In this document: positions 29,594-41,446 of the stretch, in pieces
How the letters are laid out: the number at the start of each line of letters is the position of its first letter
Position numbering within the stretch: the first letter of the stretch is position 1
Assembly (NCBI GenBank): GCA_034521835.1
Contig: JAXHMA010000003.1
Location: forward strand, 620,001 to 684,000
Direction: 5' to 3'
DNA: 64,000 nucleotides
DNA from: JAMQKA01 sp034521835
GTDB lineage: Bacteria > Bacteroidota > Rhodothermia > Balneolales > Balneolaceae
Notes under the pieces: generated by a model
What the model saw: only the letters and a program-made list of their open reading frames with translations
Database searches by the model: none
What the model was told of the DNA's origin: nothing
Made by a program: the position numbers and the translations under genes

Positions 29594-30724
29594 ATGAAGA
29601 AGATTTTAGTTGTTGATGGAGATGTTTTGGCACGTCAAGCTTTCGCCAAAGTGTTGCAGGAGCGAACCGATCACCAGATCTTCGTACAGGCTGACGTCGA
29701 AGCTTTGGTAGAGACTGTTTTGAAAACGGATCCCGATCTATTACTACTGGGAATCGATCCCGAAAAGGTAGAAGAAATTGCTATGCTAAGTGTGATAAGC
29801 CACCGGTTTCCTGGCCTGCCACTGGTTGTGGGAGCCGAGCGTACGAGAGAAGGAGCAACTATTGGAATAGCAGCGCTCAAGCTCGGAGCTTTTGATATAG
29901 TAACCAAGCCTGAAAATTATAACTCCATTCTCTTTGCAGAACGACATCTTGTTAAACGACTGGTGCCCATTGTACAAAGCGCCCTGAAAATACAAGAGAA
30001 TAAAAAGAACGATTTTGGAGGGACCTACGCAAACCGGAGCAGGAAATTGAATATACATAGTCCGCTGGAAATGGTTGTCGTAGGTGGATGCACGGGGGGA
30101 CCGGCCGCGCTGTTAAGTATAATTAAGCGGTTGCCTAAAACACTTTCAGTCCCGATTGTTATCGTTCAGCATCTGCCCAGGTTCTTTACCACTGCGCTGG
30201 CCACAAAACTTAATGAGATAACAGAACTCCCGGTAAAAGAAGCCTCCCACGGGATGACGCTGAAGCCGGGCCGTGTTTCCATTATACCGGGTGGTTTCCA
30301 CGGGGAAGTGCACAGAGATGGAAGTAAGACCCGGCTCAAACTCCACAAAGGTCCCCGAGAAAATAAAGCACGTCCTTCTATCGATCTGCTGTTTCGATCC
30401 GCAGCCAGGCTCTATGGATCCGGTGTGCTTGGAATTATCCTGAGTGGTTGCGGAGTTGATGGGCTAGCAGGAGCAGGTGCTGTTAAGCATGCTGGGGGTC
30501 AAGTCATAGTCCAGGACTACCGTTCGGCGCTGGTCCCTGATCTCCCTCTGTCGGTGATTCGAAAAGGATATCAGAAATTGATAAGCCCGGTTGATCAAAT
30601 TCCAGAGCATATTTCGAATTGGGATATCAGCGGTACGTCCTCGAAACCTGCCGTGGAAAGAAATTCCGCGAGACTAAAAGGCCCAAAGCTGATAAGGAAG
30701 CCTCTTTTTAGCTCAGCTTTTTGA
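29594..30724 (+). CDS. CheB-like protein with degenerate receiver and Cys in place of catalytic Ser
   Basis: A 376-residue protein with GAAAGGAG before its ATG. Residues 1-125 form a receiver fold, but the acidic pocket reads DGD and the phospho-acceptor position (after PDLLLL) is Gly53, not Asp. Residues about 158-345 are a CheB methylesterase domain: the nucleophile motif G-A-S-T-G-G reads GGCTGGPAAL with Cys166, while the His (IVIVQHLP) and the Asp (LSGCGVDG) of the triad remain. A basic tail follows. There are no other chemotaxis genes in the window. It may act as a thiol esterase/amidase or as a non-catalytic signalling protein. Intact. Confidence 0.85.
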   Translation: MKKILVVDGDVLARQAFAKVLQERTDHQIFVQADVEALVETVLKTDPDLLLLGIDPEKVEEIAMLSVISHRFPGLPLVVGAERTREGATIGIAALKLGAFDIVTKPENYNSILFAERHLVKRLVPIVQSALKIQENKKNDFGGTYANRSRKLNIHSPLEMVVVGGCTGGPAALLSIIKRLPKTLSVPIVIVQHLPRFFTTALATKLNEITELPVKEASHGMTLKPGRVSIIPGGFHGEVHRDGSKTRLKLHKGPRENKARPSIDLLFRSAARLYGSGVLGIILSGCGVDGLAGAGAVKHAGGQVIVQDYRSALVPDLPLSVIRKGYQKLISPVDQIPEHISNWDISGTSSKPAVERNSARLKGPKLIRKPLFSSAF

Positions 30725-30831
30725 TGAAGTATTCAGGCAAACAGAGAATGAAACTCGAAAACGTGATAAGATATATTCATCAATAGAGAATAATAAAAGC
30801 ATTGATGTATAAATAAAAACAGGCTGTATCG

Positions 30832-33582
30832 GTGGAAGAACAAGAAACAAAAAGCAGGCGGTTGACCAAGAGCAGGAGCCGGAGCCGGGAGATATCCATT
30901 GGCACATCAATTTATGATGTATGGGCACTCCCTGAAGAAGAGGTTACCCATCACTTGAATACAGATCCTGATACCGGGCTTTCATTAAATGAGGTACGTG
31001 CCAGGGAAAAACGATGGGGACCCAATCTTCTAAGAAAGCACAAGCAAAAAAGCATATGGGTTATCTTGCTGGAACAGTTTAGAAGCCTGATTGTTGGATT
31101 ACTTGCGGCTGCTGCAGGAGTCGCTTTTTGGTTTGGAGAATGGGTTGAAGGGTGGGCAATACTGGTGGTGATTGCTATCAACGCCTTGATCGGTTTTTTC
31201 GACGGAGCTGAGGGCTGTGCGTTCTATGGAGGCGCTTTTTAAAATGGGTATTGTCAATACCCGGGTGCGGCGCAATGGCCAGGTGCAGCAGGTAGATGCC
31301 GCGGATCTTGTACCGGGAGATATTGTCATTATAGAGGGTGGGGATGTCATCACGGCGGACCTGCGTATTCTGGAAGCCTCCCGCTTGCAGGCAGACGAAT
31401 CAGCATTGACGGGAGAAAGTCTGCCAGTAAGTAAGCATGCCGATCCTGTCCCTCCGGATACCGTCTTAGCCGAACGAAGCAGCATGCTTCAAGGGTACCT
31501 CCGTGACGCGTGGAGCGGGGGAAGGGGTAGTTGTAGCCACAGGTCTGAATACTGAACTTGGAAAAGTTTCGTCGCTGGTAGAGGAATCTGAAGATGAGCA
31601 AACCCCGCTGGAGGAACGGCTCGATAGTCTGGGTTACCGTCTGATCTTTGTTACGCTGTTTATCGCCCTTTTTGTAGCTGTTTCCGGGATTTGGGCGGGC
31701 AAGGACCTGTTTTTGATGATCGAAACCGGCATCGCCCTGGCTGTGGCCGCCATCCCCGAGGGACTGCCGATCGTTGCAACTATCGCCTTGGCCAAGGGTC
31801 TCCAGGTGATGGCTGCCAAAAACGTACTGATTAATCGTCTCTCGTCTGTTGAGACATTGGGCTCAACCGGCATCATCTGCACCGATAAAACAGGAACGCT
31901 CACCGAAAACAAAATGAGTGTATCGCTGATTGTACTTCCCGGCAGTCAGATTGAGGTCAACGGGGAGAACGGCGATGTGCCAAACAAGAAACTGGACCCG
32001 GATGGTAATTCCGATCTGCGAATGCTCCTTGAAACCGGGATGCTTTGCAATAACGCCTCACTGAATCACTCCGAAAAAAACGGGGCTGGCAGTGGCGATC
32101 CACTGGAGGTAGCCTTGCTCTCGCTTGGCCGGATGGCGGGTTACGAATCAAGTGATCTCATGCAGCAGTATCCTGAAGAAAAGGAAGAGGCATTTGACGC
32201 GGAAGTAAAAATGATGGCTACGTGGAATCGTATGGAAGGGCAGCAGTACCGCGTGCATGTAAAAGGGGCGCCGGGTGCAGTCTTGGAGGCATCCGACAGT
32301 ATAAGGGAAGACGGTCAAGTACAGCCATTAACGCCGGAAAAGAAAAGGGAGTGGCAAAAGATAAATCAGGAGCTGGCCAAGGATGGACTGCGCATGCTGG
32401 CGTTTGCCTATAAAATGACTGACTCTACCGTGAAGGAACCCTATAATTCACTGGTATTCCTTGGACTGGTAGCACTGCTGGATCCAGCTAGGGAAGATGT
32501 AAAGCCGGCCATAGCTCTCTGCAAAAAAGCAGGTATTCGTGTGGTGATGGTTACCGGCGACCAAGTTGAGACAGCTCGGTACATAGCCCGGGCGGTAGGC
32601 CTTCCGGATGATGAAGAAGCGATGGTTATTCACGGCAATGAACTGCCTTCAAAAGAGGAGCTTGAGAACTCAAATATGGATAAAAAGTTGATAGTTCAAT
32701 GCTCCATTTTTGCCAGAATCAGTCCAAAACAGAAGCTAAACCTGATTGAATTTTACCAGGATAGCGGCCAGATTGTTGCGATGACGGGGGATGGCGTTAA
32801 CGACGCTCCAGCTCTCAAAAAAGCGGATATCGGCATTGCGATGGGGCAGCGGGGAACCCAGGTTGCGCGCGAAGCCTCTGACATGGTGCTCACTGACGAT
32901 GCATTTTCCTCTATTGTAGCGGCCATTGAACAGGGACGTGTCATTTTTGGGAATATTCGCCGGTTTATCTACTACCTGATGTCCTGCAACGTCAGTGAAG
33001 TGATGGTTGTTGGTATGGCCTCGCTGATAGGTTCACCGCTCCCCATTTTGCCACTGCAGATCCTGTTTCTGAACCTGGTAACTGATGTTTTCCCGGCATT
33101 AGCCCTCGGTGTCGGCGAAGGTGAAGAAGGCGCCATGCGACGTGCCGCCGAGAGATCCTAAAGAACCGATCCTTGACAACCGGCACTGGACCGGCATTGC
33201 CGTGTATGGCGGAATTATAATGAGCTCAGTGCTCGGTTCCCTGTGGGTTGCTATGCAGGTGCTGGAACTAGAGTCGAATGCAGCGGTCTCAATTTCCTTT
33301 TTGACGTTAGCCCTGGCCCAGCTTTGGCACGTATTTAACATGCGCAGCAGCTCATCCTTCATGTTCAATAATACTATTATTCGTAACCGCTGGATATGGG
33401 CAGCCATCGTAACATGTATTGTACTGCTATTGATGGCCGTTTACGTTCCATCATTTGCAGCCGTACTGAAAATCCAACCGCCCAGCTTATATGGATGGTT
33501 AACGGTATTGGGATTTAGTTTGATTCCATTGTTAATAGGTCAAATGGGCCTTTTTATCAGGAAGTTAAAATCCCCAGACTGA
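30832..33582 (+). CDS. P-type cation-transporting ATPase, type II (three frameshifts)
   Basis: About 915 residues from a GTG at 30832. It has a basic N-terminal tail; the cation-ATPase N domain (SIYDVWALPEEEVTHHLNTD); membrane pair M1-M2; the actuator with ESALTGESLPVS; the M4 motif AAIPEGLP; the phosphorylation site ICTDKTGTLTENKMS; KGAPGAVLEAS nucleotide binding; and the hinge MTGDGVNDAPALKKADIGIAMG; then six C-terminal helices. PEGLP and the C-terminal helices place it among Ca2+/Na+-type pumps rather than heavy-metal pumps; the ion cannot be fixed. Shifts lie near 31205, 31515 and 33150. Located in the cytoplasmic membrane. It follows the CheB-like gene by about 100 bases. Confidence 0.87.
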
Positions 33583-33700
33583 TTTAATATTGTAGTTTGA
33601 GTCAATCCGAAATTTCTCCAATATTTTTTTGCCGATTTAACCAATCTTTTATACTTAAACAGAAAGAAAGCTTTAATGTGCAAAAAAAAGAACCGGCAGT

Positions 33701-35375
33701 ATGGCGCTTTCACCTGATGAATATTCAAGGCTTCTTCAATTTTTAGGGCAAGCCAGTGCCTATTCCCATCATCCCAAAGAGGTTGAGCATGTTCAAACAC
33801 ATATCTCGCATGTGTTTATCGCTGAATCACTCGTATACAAAATCAAGAAGCGGGTTAATCTTGGATTCCTGGATTATAGCACGCTGAAAAAACGAGAGCA
33901 TTATTGCCATCGGGAAGTAGAGCTGAATCGCCGGTTGTGTGATGATAGCTATCTCGGCGTTGTGCCAATCACCAGAGAAGGTGATTCATTTGCGTTGAAA
34001 GGACATGGGGAAGCCGTAGAATTTGCCGTAGAAATGAAAAAGCTGCAAGAGGAGTTTTTTCTGAACAGCTACATAGAAAACAACTCTTTAACGAGGAAAC
34101 ACCTCGATCGGATTGCGGATACGTTGGCTGATTTCTACCGGGAGCAAAATCCTGGTCCTGAGATTCTTCAATACGGGGAGATCGAAAAAATTAAGATCAA
34201 TACGGATGAGAATTTTGATCAAACCGAGGAGTTTATCGGGGAAACTCTTGACCAGTTGACGTTTGATACGATCCGCCAGTATACCAACCAGTATTACCGG
34301 AAAAAGGAGCAACTGTTCAGGCGGCGCATCAAACAAAAGCGGATTGTGGATGGTCACGGAGATCTGCACCTGGATCACATTCATATTACACCGGAAAAAG
34401 TTCGTATTTACGACTGCATCGAGTTCAATGAGCGTTTCCGGTATGGAGATCTCGCTGCTGACCTGGCCTACCTGGCCATGGACCTTGATTTTGTAGGACG
34501 GCGGAAAGAGGAGCGTTATTTCGTTGCCCAGATGTCGACTAGAATGGAAGACCCCGATCTGCACCGAGTGCTCGACTTTTACAAGTGTTATCGGGCGTAT
34601 GTCAAGGGCAAGGTGAAGAGCATCCAAAGCATGGAGCAGGAAGTGGACAAAGCAGATCGTAAGGAGGCCGCACAAAAAGCAGCCCGTTACTTTGATCTGT
34701 CACTCCGTTACGCTCTGTTAGGTTCTGAACCGGTAGCACTGATATTTATGGGGCGAATTGGCACTGGCAAAAGTACACTTGCCAACAAGCTCTCAGAAAA
34801 ATTCGAGAATAGAATCTTTTTCTTCCGATCGTATTCGCAAAACGCTGGCGGGTCTGCCGCTCAAACAGCGAACACCTGCCGAGCATCGTAAATCGCTCTA
34901 CTCCCCGGAAATGTCAATAAAAACCTATGAAAAACTGCAAAGTGTGGGCATCGAGCGATTGGAAGACGGGAAAAATGTAATCATGGACGCTACCTTCAGC
35001 AGTCGGGAAATCAGGTCCCGGGTTGTTGAGATGTTGGAGGAAAAGAAATTCAACTACGTGTTCATTGAGGCCCAGGCTTCGGATGAAATCATCCAGAAGC
35101 GACTGAAAGAGCGGGATCACAAGCAGGGATTAATCTCTGATGCCCGTCTAGAAGATTTCGAATTACTCGACAAGTATTACCAGCCGCCACAGGAGATACC
35201 GCCTGAAAGTCTAGTTGAGGTCAATACAGGACAGCCCGTAGATGAAACACTCCCAAAACCTCTGTACAGCACTGGCAAATCGTCATTTGAAAGAGGAAGG
35301 ATAGCCATTTATATAATATATTGGACTTGGCATAAAAATTGGAAAAACGTGATAGTAAAAGGGATGATGAGATGA
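33701..35375 (+). CDS. Fusion of APH-like kinase and P-loop ATPase domain (one frameshift)
   Basis: About 555 residues. The N-terminal part (about 1-340) is an aminoglycoside-phosphotransferase-like kinase: VYKIKKRVNLGFLDYSTLKK, the catalytic loop VDGHGDLHLDHIHI, and IYDCIEFNERFRYGDLAADL with the metal-binding Asp. The C-terminal part is a P-loop kinase with GRIGTGKSTLA (Walker A) and VIMDATFSSREIRSR. The shift falls near 34812, just after the P-loop. Such two-domain proteins are widespread and often sit next to stress or USP genes; their substrate is unknown, and antibiotic resistance should not be assumed. The stop overlaps the start of the next gene by ATGA. Confidence 0.82.
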
Positions 35376-36881
35376 GAGTAATGAATATATTCAAAATCCT
35401 TTTAACGGGGATTTTTATCAGTATTACGGGGTGCACCGGTCAACAGGAACAAGATGCCGCGGAAGCTCCGACACGCCCGAATATCATATATATCATGGCA
35501 GATGACCTCGGCTATGGGGATATTGGTCCATTTGGGCAGGAAATGATTAAAACCCCAAGCCTTGATAGGATGGCCTCTGAGGGAATGCGTTTTACGCAGC
35601 ACTACTCCGGCAGCACGGTCTGCGCCCCCTCTCGATCCGTACTGATGACGGGCCTTCACACTGGTCATACTCCCGTCAGAGGCAACATGGAGCATATGCC
35701 GATTGGGCAGTACCCGATACCTTACTCTATTCCTACACTGCCCGAAGTCTTGAAAGAGGCCGGTTATACCACCGGCGCGTTTGGCAAATGGGGGCTGGGA
35801 TATCCCGGTTCCGAAGGATCGCCATCACACCAGGGATTTGACGAGTTTTTTGGGTACAATGGTCAGCGACGTGCCCATTTCTACTACCCGGAATTCCTGT
35901 TCAGGGAAGTTCGCGGCCAGCAACCGGTGCGGGTTCCGCTTGAAGGCAATAAGGTAGAGGAAACCTCTCGTGAAAACTTCCGGCATCCGGATTCAGGACC
36001 ACCGATTTCGCGCGGAACCTATAGCCAGGATATTATTGTGGAAGAAGCACTCTCGTTCATCGATCGCAATGCAGAGGAGAAGAACCCATTTTTTCTCTAC
36101 CTGCCGCTAAGTATTCCTCATGCGTCATTGACAGTACCGGAACGCGCGATGGAACCCTACCTGGACGAAAACGGGAAAAGTATTTTTGAGGAAGAACCAT
36201 TTCCGGGTGACCATTACACTGCCCAGCCTCAAACCTCGTGCAGCGTTTGCTGCTATGGTGACGCTGTTGGACCAATATGTTGGAGAAGTACTCCAAAAAT
36301 TAAGAGACCGGGGATTGACCGAAAACACGCTAGTCATTTTTACCAGTGATAATGGTCCGCATGTTGAAGGCGGCCACGACCCGGAATTTTTCGACAGCAA
36401 CGGTCCGCTGCGCGGCGTGAAACGAGATCTGTATGAAGGGGGCATCCGCGTGCCGACGATCGCCTGGTGGCCCGGAACCGTGCAGGAAGGGGCAGTAAGC
36501 GACCACATTTCGGCATTTGAGGATATGGTGCCCACATTTGCTGAACTGGCGGGCACTGCACCACCGCCCAATATTGATGGGCTTTCAATGGTACCGGAAT
36601 TAACTGGCAAGGGTACCCAGCAAGCGCGCGATCATCTTTACTGGGAATTTCCTGCCCGTGGAGGAAAGCAAGCCGTACGAAAAGGTCAGTGGAAAGCGGT
36701 GCGTCTAAATGTAAGTGAAAATGAAGATGCTCCTATTGAGCTCTATAACCTGGAGCAAGACGCCGGCGAACAGCGGAATATTGCGGAAGAACATCCAGAC
36801 GAAGTGGAGCAGATGAGATCGATTATGGAGCAATCCCACATCCGTTCTGAACTGTTTCCATTGTTTGGGTCAGAAAATTAA
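35372..36881 (+). CDS. Lipoprotein sulfatase, arylsulfatase-A type (one frameshift)
   Basis: Signal peptide with a lipobox (FISITGCTGQ), so it is exported and anchored as a lipoprotein. The metal-binding start NIIYIMADDLGYGD is followed by the formylglycine motif CAPSR (Cys84) in VCAPSRSVLMTGLHTGH, then GKWGLGYPG, and after a shift near 36228 NTLVIFTSDNGPHVEGGHDP. The C-terminal strand region ends ELYNLEQDAGEQRNIAEEHP. About 500 residues. It needs formylglycine maturation by an enzyme that is not encoded in this window. I start it at 35372 (MRVMNIFKIL); MNIFKIL nine bases later is possible. Confidence 0.87.
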
Positions 36882-37000
36882 ATTATGCTGCCAGCCTAAG
36901 GCAAATCAGGATTTTACTATTTCGATCGACAAAAATTTATAGTATATACGTTTTAGCGTTATTGGAACTCAATCGATAAGGGAAAAACAGGGAGGGATGG

Positions 37001-38846
37001 ATGTTTAAAATCAATGGATTTATTACGCTATCTGCAGCAGTTCTGCTTTTACTAACGGCGTGTGAAGAAAATGGGACCGAAACTCAGGAGCTTGACAAGC
37101 CCAATATATTGTGGATCACCAGTGAGGATAATAGCCCGTATCTGGGTGCATATGGTGATTCGCTGGCCGTGACTCCCAATCTTGACAAGCTTGCCGACCA
37201 GGGGATCGTCTATGAAAATGCGTTTGCCACAACGCCTGTTTGTGCTCCTTCCCGCTTTACGCTCATTACCGGGCTGTATGCCAATGTGATGGGAACCGAA
37301 AATATGCGCAGCACCTTCCCAATACCTGAAAAAATTCAGTTCTTCCCGGAGTTTTTGCGGGAGGCGGGCTACCATACCACTAACAATGTGAAAAAGGATT
37401 ACAACACGGTTGATCAGCCAGAAGCATGGGTGGAGTCGAGCGACAGTGCCACCTATAAAACCCGGGAGCCGGGCCAGCCGTTTTTTCACGTCCGCAATTT
37501 TACCACGACCCATGAAAGCCGCCTGCACGATCCGATCGATACCCTGATGCACGACCCGCAAGAGATGTCGCTCCCGCCGTATCACCCCGAAACCTCCGAA
37601 ATTAGAACCGACTGGGCACATTATTATGATCAGATGACCAAAATGGACGTTCAGGTGGGAGAGATATCGGATGAGTTGGAGGCCTCCGGGGAGGCTGAAA
37701 ATACCATCATCTTTTATTACAGCGATCACGGCGGGGTTCTTCCACGTTCGAAACGATTTATGTTCGAATCTGGACTGCACGTGCCGCTGATCGTCTATTT
37801 TCCACCGAAATATCAACACTTGGCACCAGAGAACACCGAACGGAATGACCGCTTGGTTTCCTTCGTCGATTTTGCGCCGACAGTGCTGAGTCTTGCAGGT
37901 ATAGAGCCGCCGGAGTACATGCATGGCAAGCCGTTTTTGGGTGAGTATGCTGATCAGCCGCGGGAATATGTGCATAATTACCGCGGGCGGATGGATGAAC
38001 GTTTTGACTTGGTACGATCAGTTCGAGACAAAGAATTTCTGTATGTACGCAACTACATGCCGCATCGAATTTACGGCCAGCATCTGACGTACTTGTGGCG
38101 GGCCCCGTCAATGGCAAGCTGGCACAACGAGTTTTTGAACAGCAATTTGAATGAAACGCAGCGCCGATTTTTTGAGACTAAACCTGCAGAGGAGCTATAC
38201 AGGATAGATCAGGATCCGCATAACGTGCGTAATTTAGCTGGGAATCCCGAATATGAAGATGTCCTCAGCAGGATGCGGCAGGAACATGAACAGTGGATAC
38301 AAGAGCAGAATGACCTCGGATTTATTCCCGAAGAAACAATCGATTCGCTGCGGGGCGACCAGTCTTTGTACGGGGCAGTCCGTGAGCAACAGATTCCATT
38401 GGATGATATCCGGGAAACGGCAGTGATGCGCTACGGGAAATCCGGACCAAAACCTTGATCTGCTGGCCATGCGTTTGAGCCACGGCGACCCATCTGTCCG
38501 TTTTTGGGCGGCTACCGCCTTTTCTATAGCCAATGAGCAGCGAGATGACATCGAGAATGAGCTTCTCAGCCATACAAATGACCCGTCACCGGCCGTACGC
38601 ATTGCGGTAGCTGAAGCGCTGTACCGGTACGGTAATCACGACACGGCAATAGAGGTGCTGAGTGCAGGCCTGGATGAGGAGCATCCGTTTGCCAAGTTGC
38701 GCGCGTTAAATACGATTGAGGCCTTGAATATTGAAAATATGGGAGATGAGCTGGCCGACAAAATTGCCACTGTTCGGGAGTCGCATGATGAGGAGTGGGG
38801 AACAGATTATTACATCCGAAGGGCAGCTACTGCGATCCTGGAATAG
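37001..38846 (+). CDS. Lipoprotein sulfatase with C-terminal HEAT tail (one frameshift)
   Basis: Starts at 37001 after GGGAGGG. Signal peptide with lipobox LLLLTACEEN. Sulfatase domain (about 30-450): NILWITSEDNSPYLGAYGD, CAPSR at Cys81, FYYSDHGGVLPRSKRF and PLIVYFPPKY. After residue about 480 the frame changes near 38440 and continues as NLDLLAMRLSHGDPSVRFWA, then SPAVRIAVAEALYRYG and FAKLRALNTIEALN: three HEAT-like helix pairs, ending at 38846. Without this join the HEAT part would have no start, so it is one protein of about 615 residues. The active-site lysine/His pattern differs from the first sulfatase, so the substrate probably differs too. Confidence 0.83.
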
Positions 38847-38870
38847 CTGAATAGTTAGCGCTGAACTTTC

Positions 38871-38886
38871 GATTAAAATTTTAATC
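38871..38886. promoter_or_regulatory. 16-bp perfect palindrome before the third sulfatase
   Basis: GATTAAAATTTTAATC is fully self-complementary and lies 15 bases before the ATG at 38902. It could be an operator half-overlapping the promoter or an AT-rich hairpin; no regulator gene is adjacent. Confidence 0.3.
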
Positions 38887-38901
38887 AAACCACAAGAGTT
38901 G

Positions 38902-40313
38902 ATGAGTCCTCTTAAACATAAACTTTTCCTGCTGTTTATTTTACTATTGCTCGGCTTGCCCCTGCTGATATTTGCTCAAGATAATACAGATAGTCCGCCC
39001 AACGTCATTATTATTTTTACGGATGATATGGGATACGGGGATGTAGGCAGTTACGGGCATCCGACCATCCGCACGCCCAATTTAGACCGGATGGCGGAAG
39101 AGGGCATGAAGTTCACCCAGTTTTATGCGGGCGCTTCAGTTTGCACTCCCAGCCGTGCCGCATTGTTGACCGGTCGTCTTCCCGTCAGGAACGGTATGAT
39201 GAGTGGTAAAATTAGGGTGCTCTTTCCCTTTTCAGCCAAAGGAATACCACAAAGCGAAATTACCATTGCTGAAGCGCTCAAAAATAAGGGATACGCCACG
39301 GCGGCGGTAGGGAAATGGCATCTCGGGCATGAATCGCCCCACCTGCCTACCGAGCATGGTTTCGATTCCTATTATGGCATTCCCTACAGCAACGATATGG
39401 ACAACAAAGCCTGGCAGCCTGTTCCTTTGATGCGTGATACGAAAATCATTGAGCAGCCGGTCAACCAGCGCACGCTTACGCCGCGTTATACCGAGGAATC
39501 ACTGAAATTCATCCGGTCCAATCGTGATCAGCCATTTTTCTTTGTACCTGGCGCATACCTTTCCGCACGTGCCGCTATACGCATCCGATGATTTCCGGGG
39601 TACCAGTTCGCGCGGTTTGTACGGAGATGTCATCGAAGAAATAGACTGGAGTACCGGCCAGATAATGCAGGAGTTGGAAGAGTTGGGACTTGCGGAGAAT
39701 ACACTTCTGTTTTTTACCAGTGATAACGGTCCCTGGCTGACGAAAAATGAGAATGGCGGTTCTGCTCAGTCTGCTGCGAAATGGCAAGGGCACAACCTGG
39801 GAAGGCGGCATGCGTGTTCCGGCACTGGCGTGGTGGCCCGGCACAATTCCCGCAGGAGAGGTAAATCAGTCGCTGGGCACAACGATGGATCTGTTTAGTA
39901 CTTCGCTGGATGTAGCCGGAGCAGAGGAACCTTCCGACCGTATTATTGACGGTACCAGCCTGATGCCGGTATTTACCGGCCAGCAGCAAAGTGTTCGGGA
40001 TATGGTTTTTTACTACCGTGAAGGAAAACTGTTCGCTGTTCGGAAAGGTCCCTGGAAGGCCCATTTCATTACCCAGTCAGCCTATGTTGGGGATAAACCC
40101 GTTACCCACAAACGCCCACAACTTTATCATTTGGAAAAGGATCCATCCGAAAAGTATAACCTTGCCAAAAAACATCCCGAGGTGCTTTCCGAAATACAGG
40201 AAGCAGTTCAGGAACACAAGAAAAATCTATCACGAGGCGATGACCAGCTTGCACCGGTCAAGAAGGGAAGAAGGTTCCCTGGAGAAATTGAGTATTTGTT
40301 TTGGGAATATTAA
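38902..40313 (+). CDS. Secreted sulfatase (two frameshifts)
   Basis: Cleavable signal peptide with a very hydrophobic core (LFLLFILLLLGLPLLIFAQ), no lipobox. Sulfatase domain: VIIIFTDDMGYGDVGSYGH, formylglycine motif CTPSR (Cys81) in VCTPSRAALLTGRLPVRNGM, VGKWHLGHE, then after shifts near 39560 and 39775 NTLLFFTSDNGPW and PALAWWPGTIPAGEV. The C-terminus ends LYHLEKDPSEKYNLAKKHPE. About 470 residues, typical arylsulfatase-A size. The TTG at 38899 could also start translation, but the ATG at 38902 is preferred. Third of three sulfatases in a row on this strand. Confidence 0.87.
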
Positions 40314-40410
40314 TGAGGGGAATCCAGAGAAATTGAAGAAAGGTATACAGAAATAATTTTTTGTTATGTATCGTTAACTGAAAAAAGAACCTAATTGTTG
40401 GCATACCATT

Positions 40411-41446
40411 ATGGGAAATAATTTTAGATTTGTGATCGTCGGCAGTGGAAACATTAGTCAGACCTATCAAAAAGTAGTTGGCAAGCTGGACGGTATGGAG
40501 CTGGCAGGCATCGTTTCAAGATCTGCCGATAAACGTGACTTTAACCTTGATAAATCGATAGAAATAGCCCCTTCAATGGATGCTGTTTCGACCGATTTTG
40601 ACGCGGTGATCCTTGCAACGCCGAATCACTGTCACCACGAGGGAGCTATACAAGCCGCTAAGCTGGGTAAACATGTGCTCACCGAAAAACCGCTGGATAT
40701 TACCATTAAGGCCATGGATCGGATGATCGATAACTGCCGCGCCCATGGTGTGAAACATGGGAGTAGCCTATCAGCGCCGCACCAGCCCGGATAACAAAAC
40801 AATTCATGATCTGATCAAGGAAGGAAAGCTTGGAAAAATATTTGCCGCTGACCTGACGGTTAAAAACTATCGGGACAGCGCCTATTATGAGAGCGGGGCG
40901 TATCGCGGAACGTGGGAGATCGACGGCGGCGGTCCTTTTATTCAGCAGGCATCTCACAATGTGGATCTATACGGGTGGTTTTTTGGTCGTCCCACTGATG
41001 TGGTCAGCGCCTACGGTACGTCTAACCCCATGACATTGAAGTGGAAGATCACGGCGCGGCGATCCCGAAGCATGGGAATCACGATGATTGGGACGATAAT
41101 CTCGCTTCCCAGCGCCCAGCAAAGCCCGGTTTTTCTGGTCGTATGGAGATTCATTCGGATAGAGGAACGGTTGTGCTCGAAAACGACAAGATCACCAGCT
41201 GGGAGATCGACGGGATGGAAAACCCGTCCGATACCCCGGAAGAGGATATTCACAGCGGGGCCACCAGTGCCAGCGTTGGCGATACCTCGGGCCACGAAAA
41301 TATCGTGCAAGATTTTGTTGAAGCTGTCCGGAAGGACCGGAAACCGCTGGTTGATGGAGAATCTGCCCGCTTGGCTACGGAAATTTGTCTGCAGATTGAT
41401 GAGAATATTGCGATCAGGATCATTCGCTTTTCTGCGTTGCTCGTGA
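40411..41446 (+). CDS. Gfo/Idh/MocA-type NAD(P)-dependent oxidoreductase (two or more frameshifts)
   Basis: The N-terminal Rossmann domain starts FRFVIVGSGNISQTY and contains AVILATPNHCHHEGAIQAAK and the conserved EKPLDIT (catalytic Lys of the EKP motif). The C-terminal beta-sheet domain has GGGPFIQQASHNVDLYGWFFG, including the usual G-G-G and His-x-x-D pattern, and GFSGRMEIHSDRGTVVLENDK. Shifts lie near 40760 and 41043; the exact 3' end is blurred by a possible third indel near 41410, so 41446 is approximate. About 345 residues. Family members oxidize or epimerize sugars and inositols; here it would fit downstream processing of sugars freed by the sulfatases. Convergent with the ABC exporter. 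Confidence 0.8.

Noticed and set aside
33701..35375. Antibiotic resistance gene (aminoglycoside phosphotransferase)
   Set aside because: Only the kinase fold is shared; the P-loop fusion partner places it in a common housekeeping/stress family with no link to resistance.
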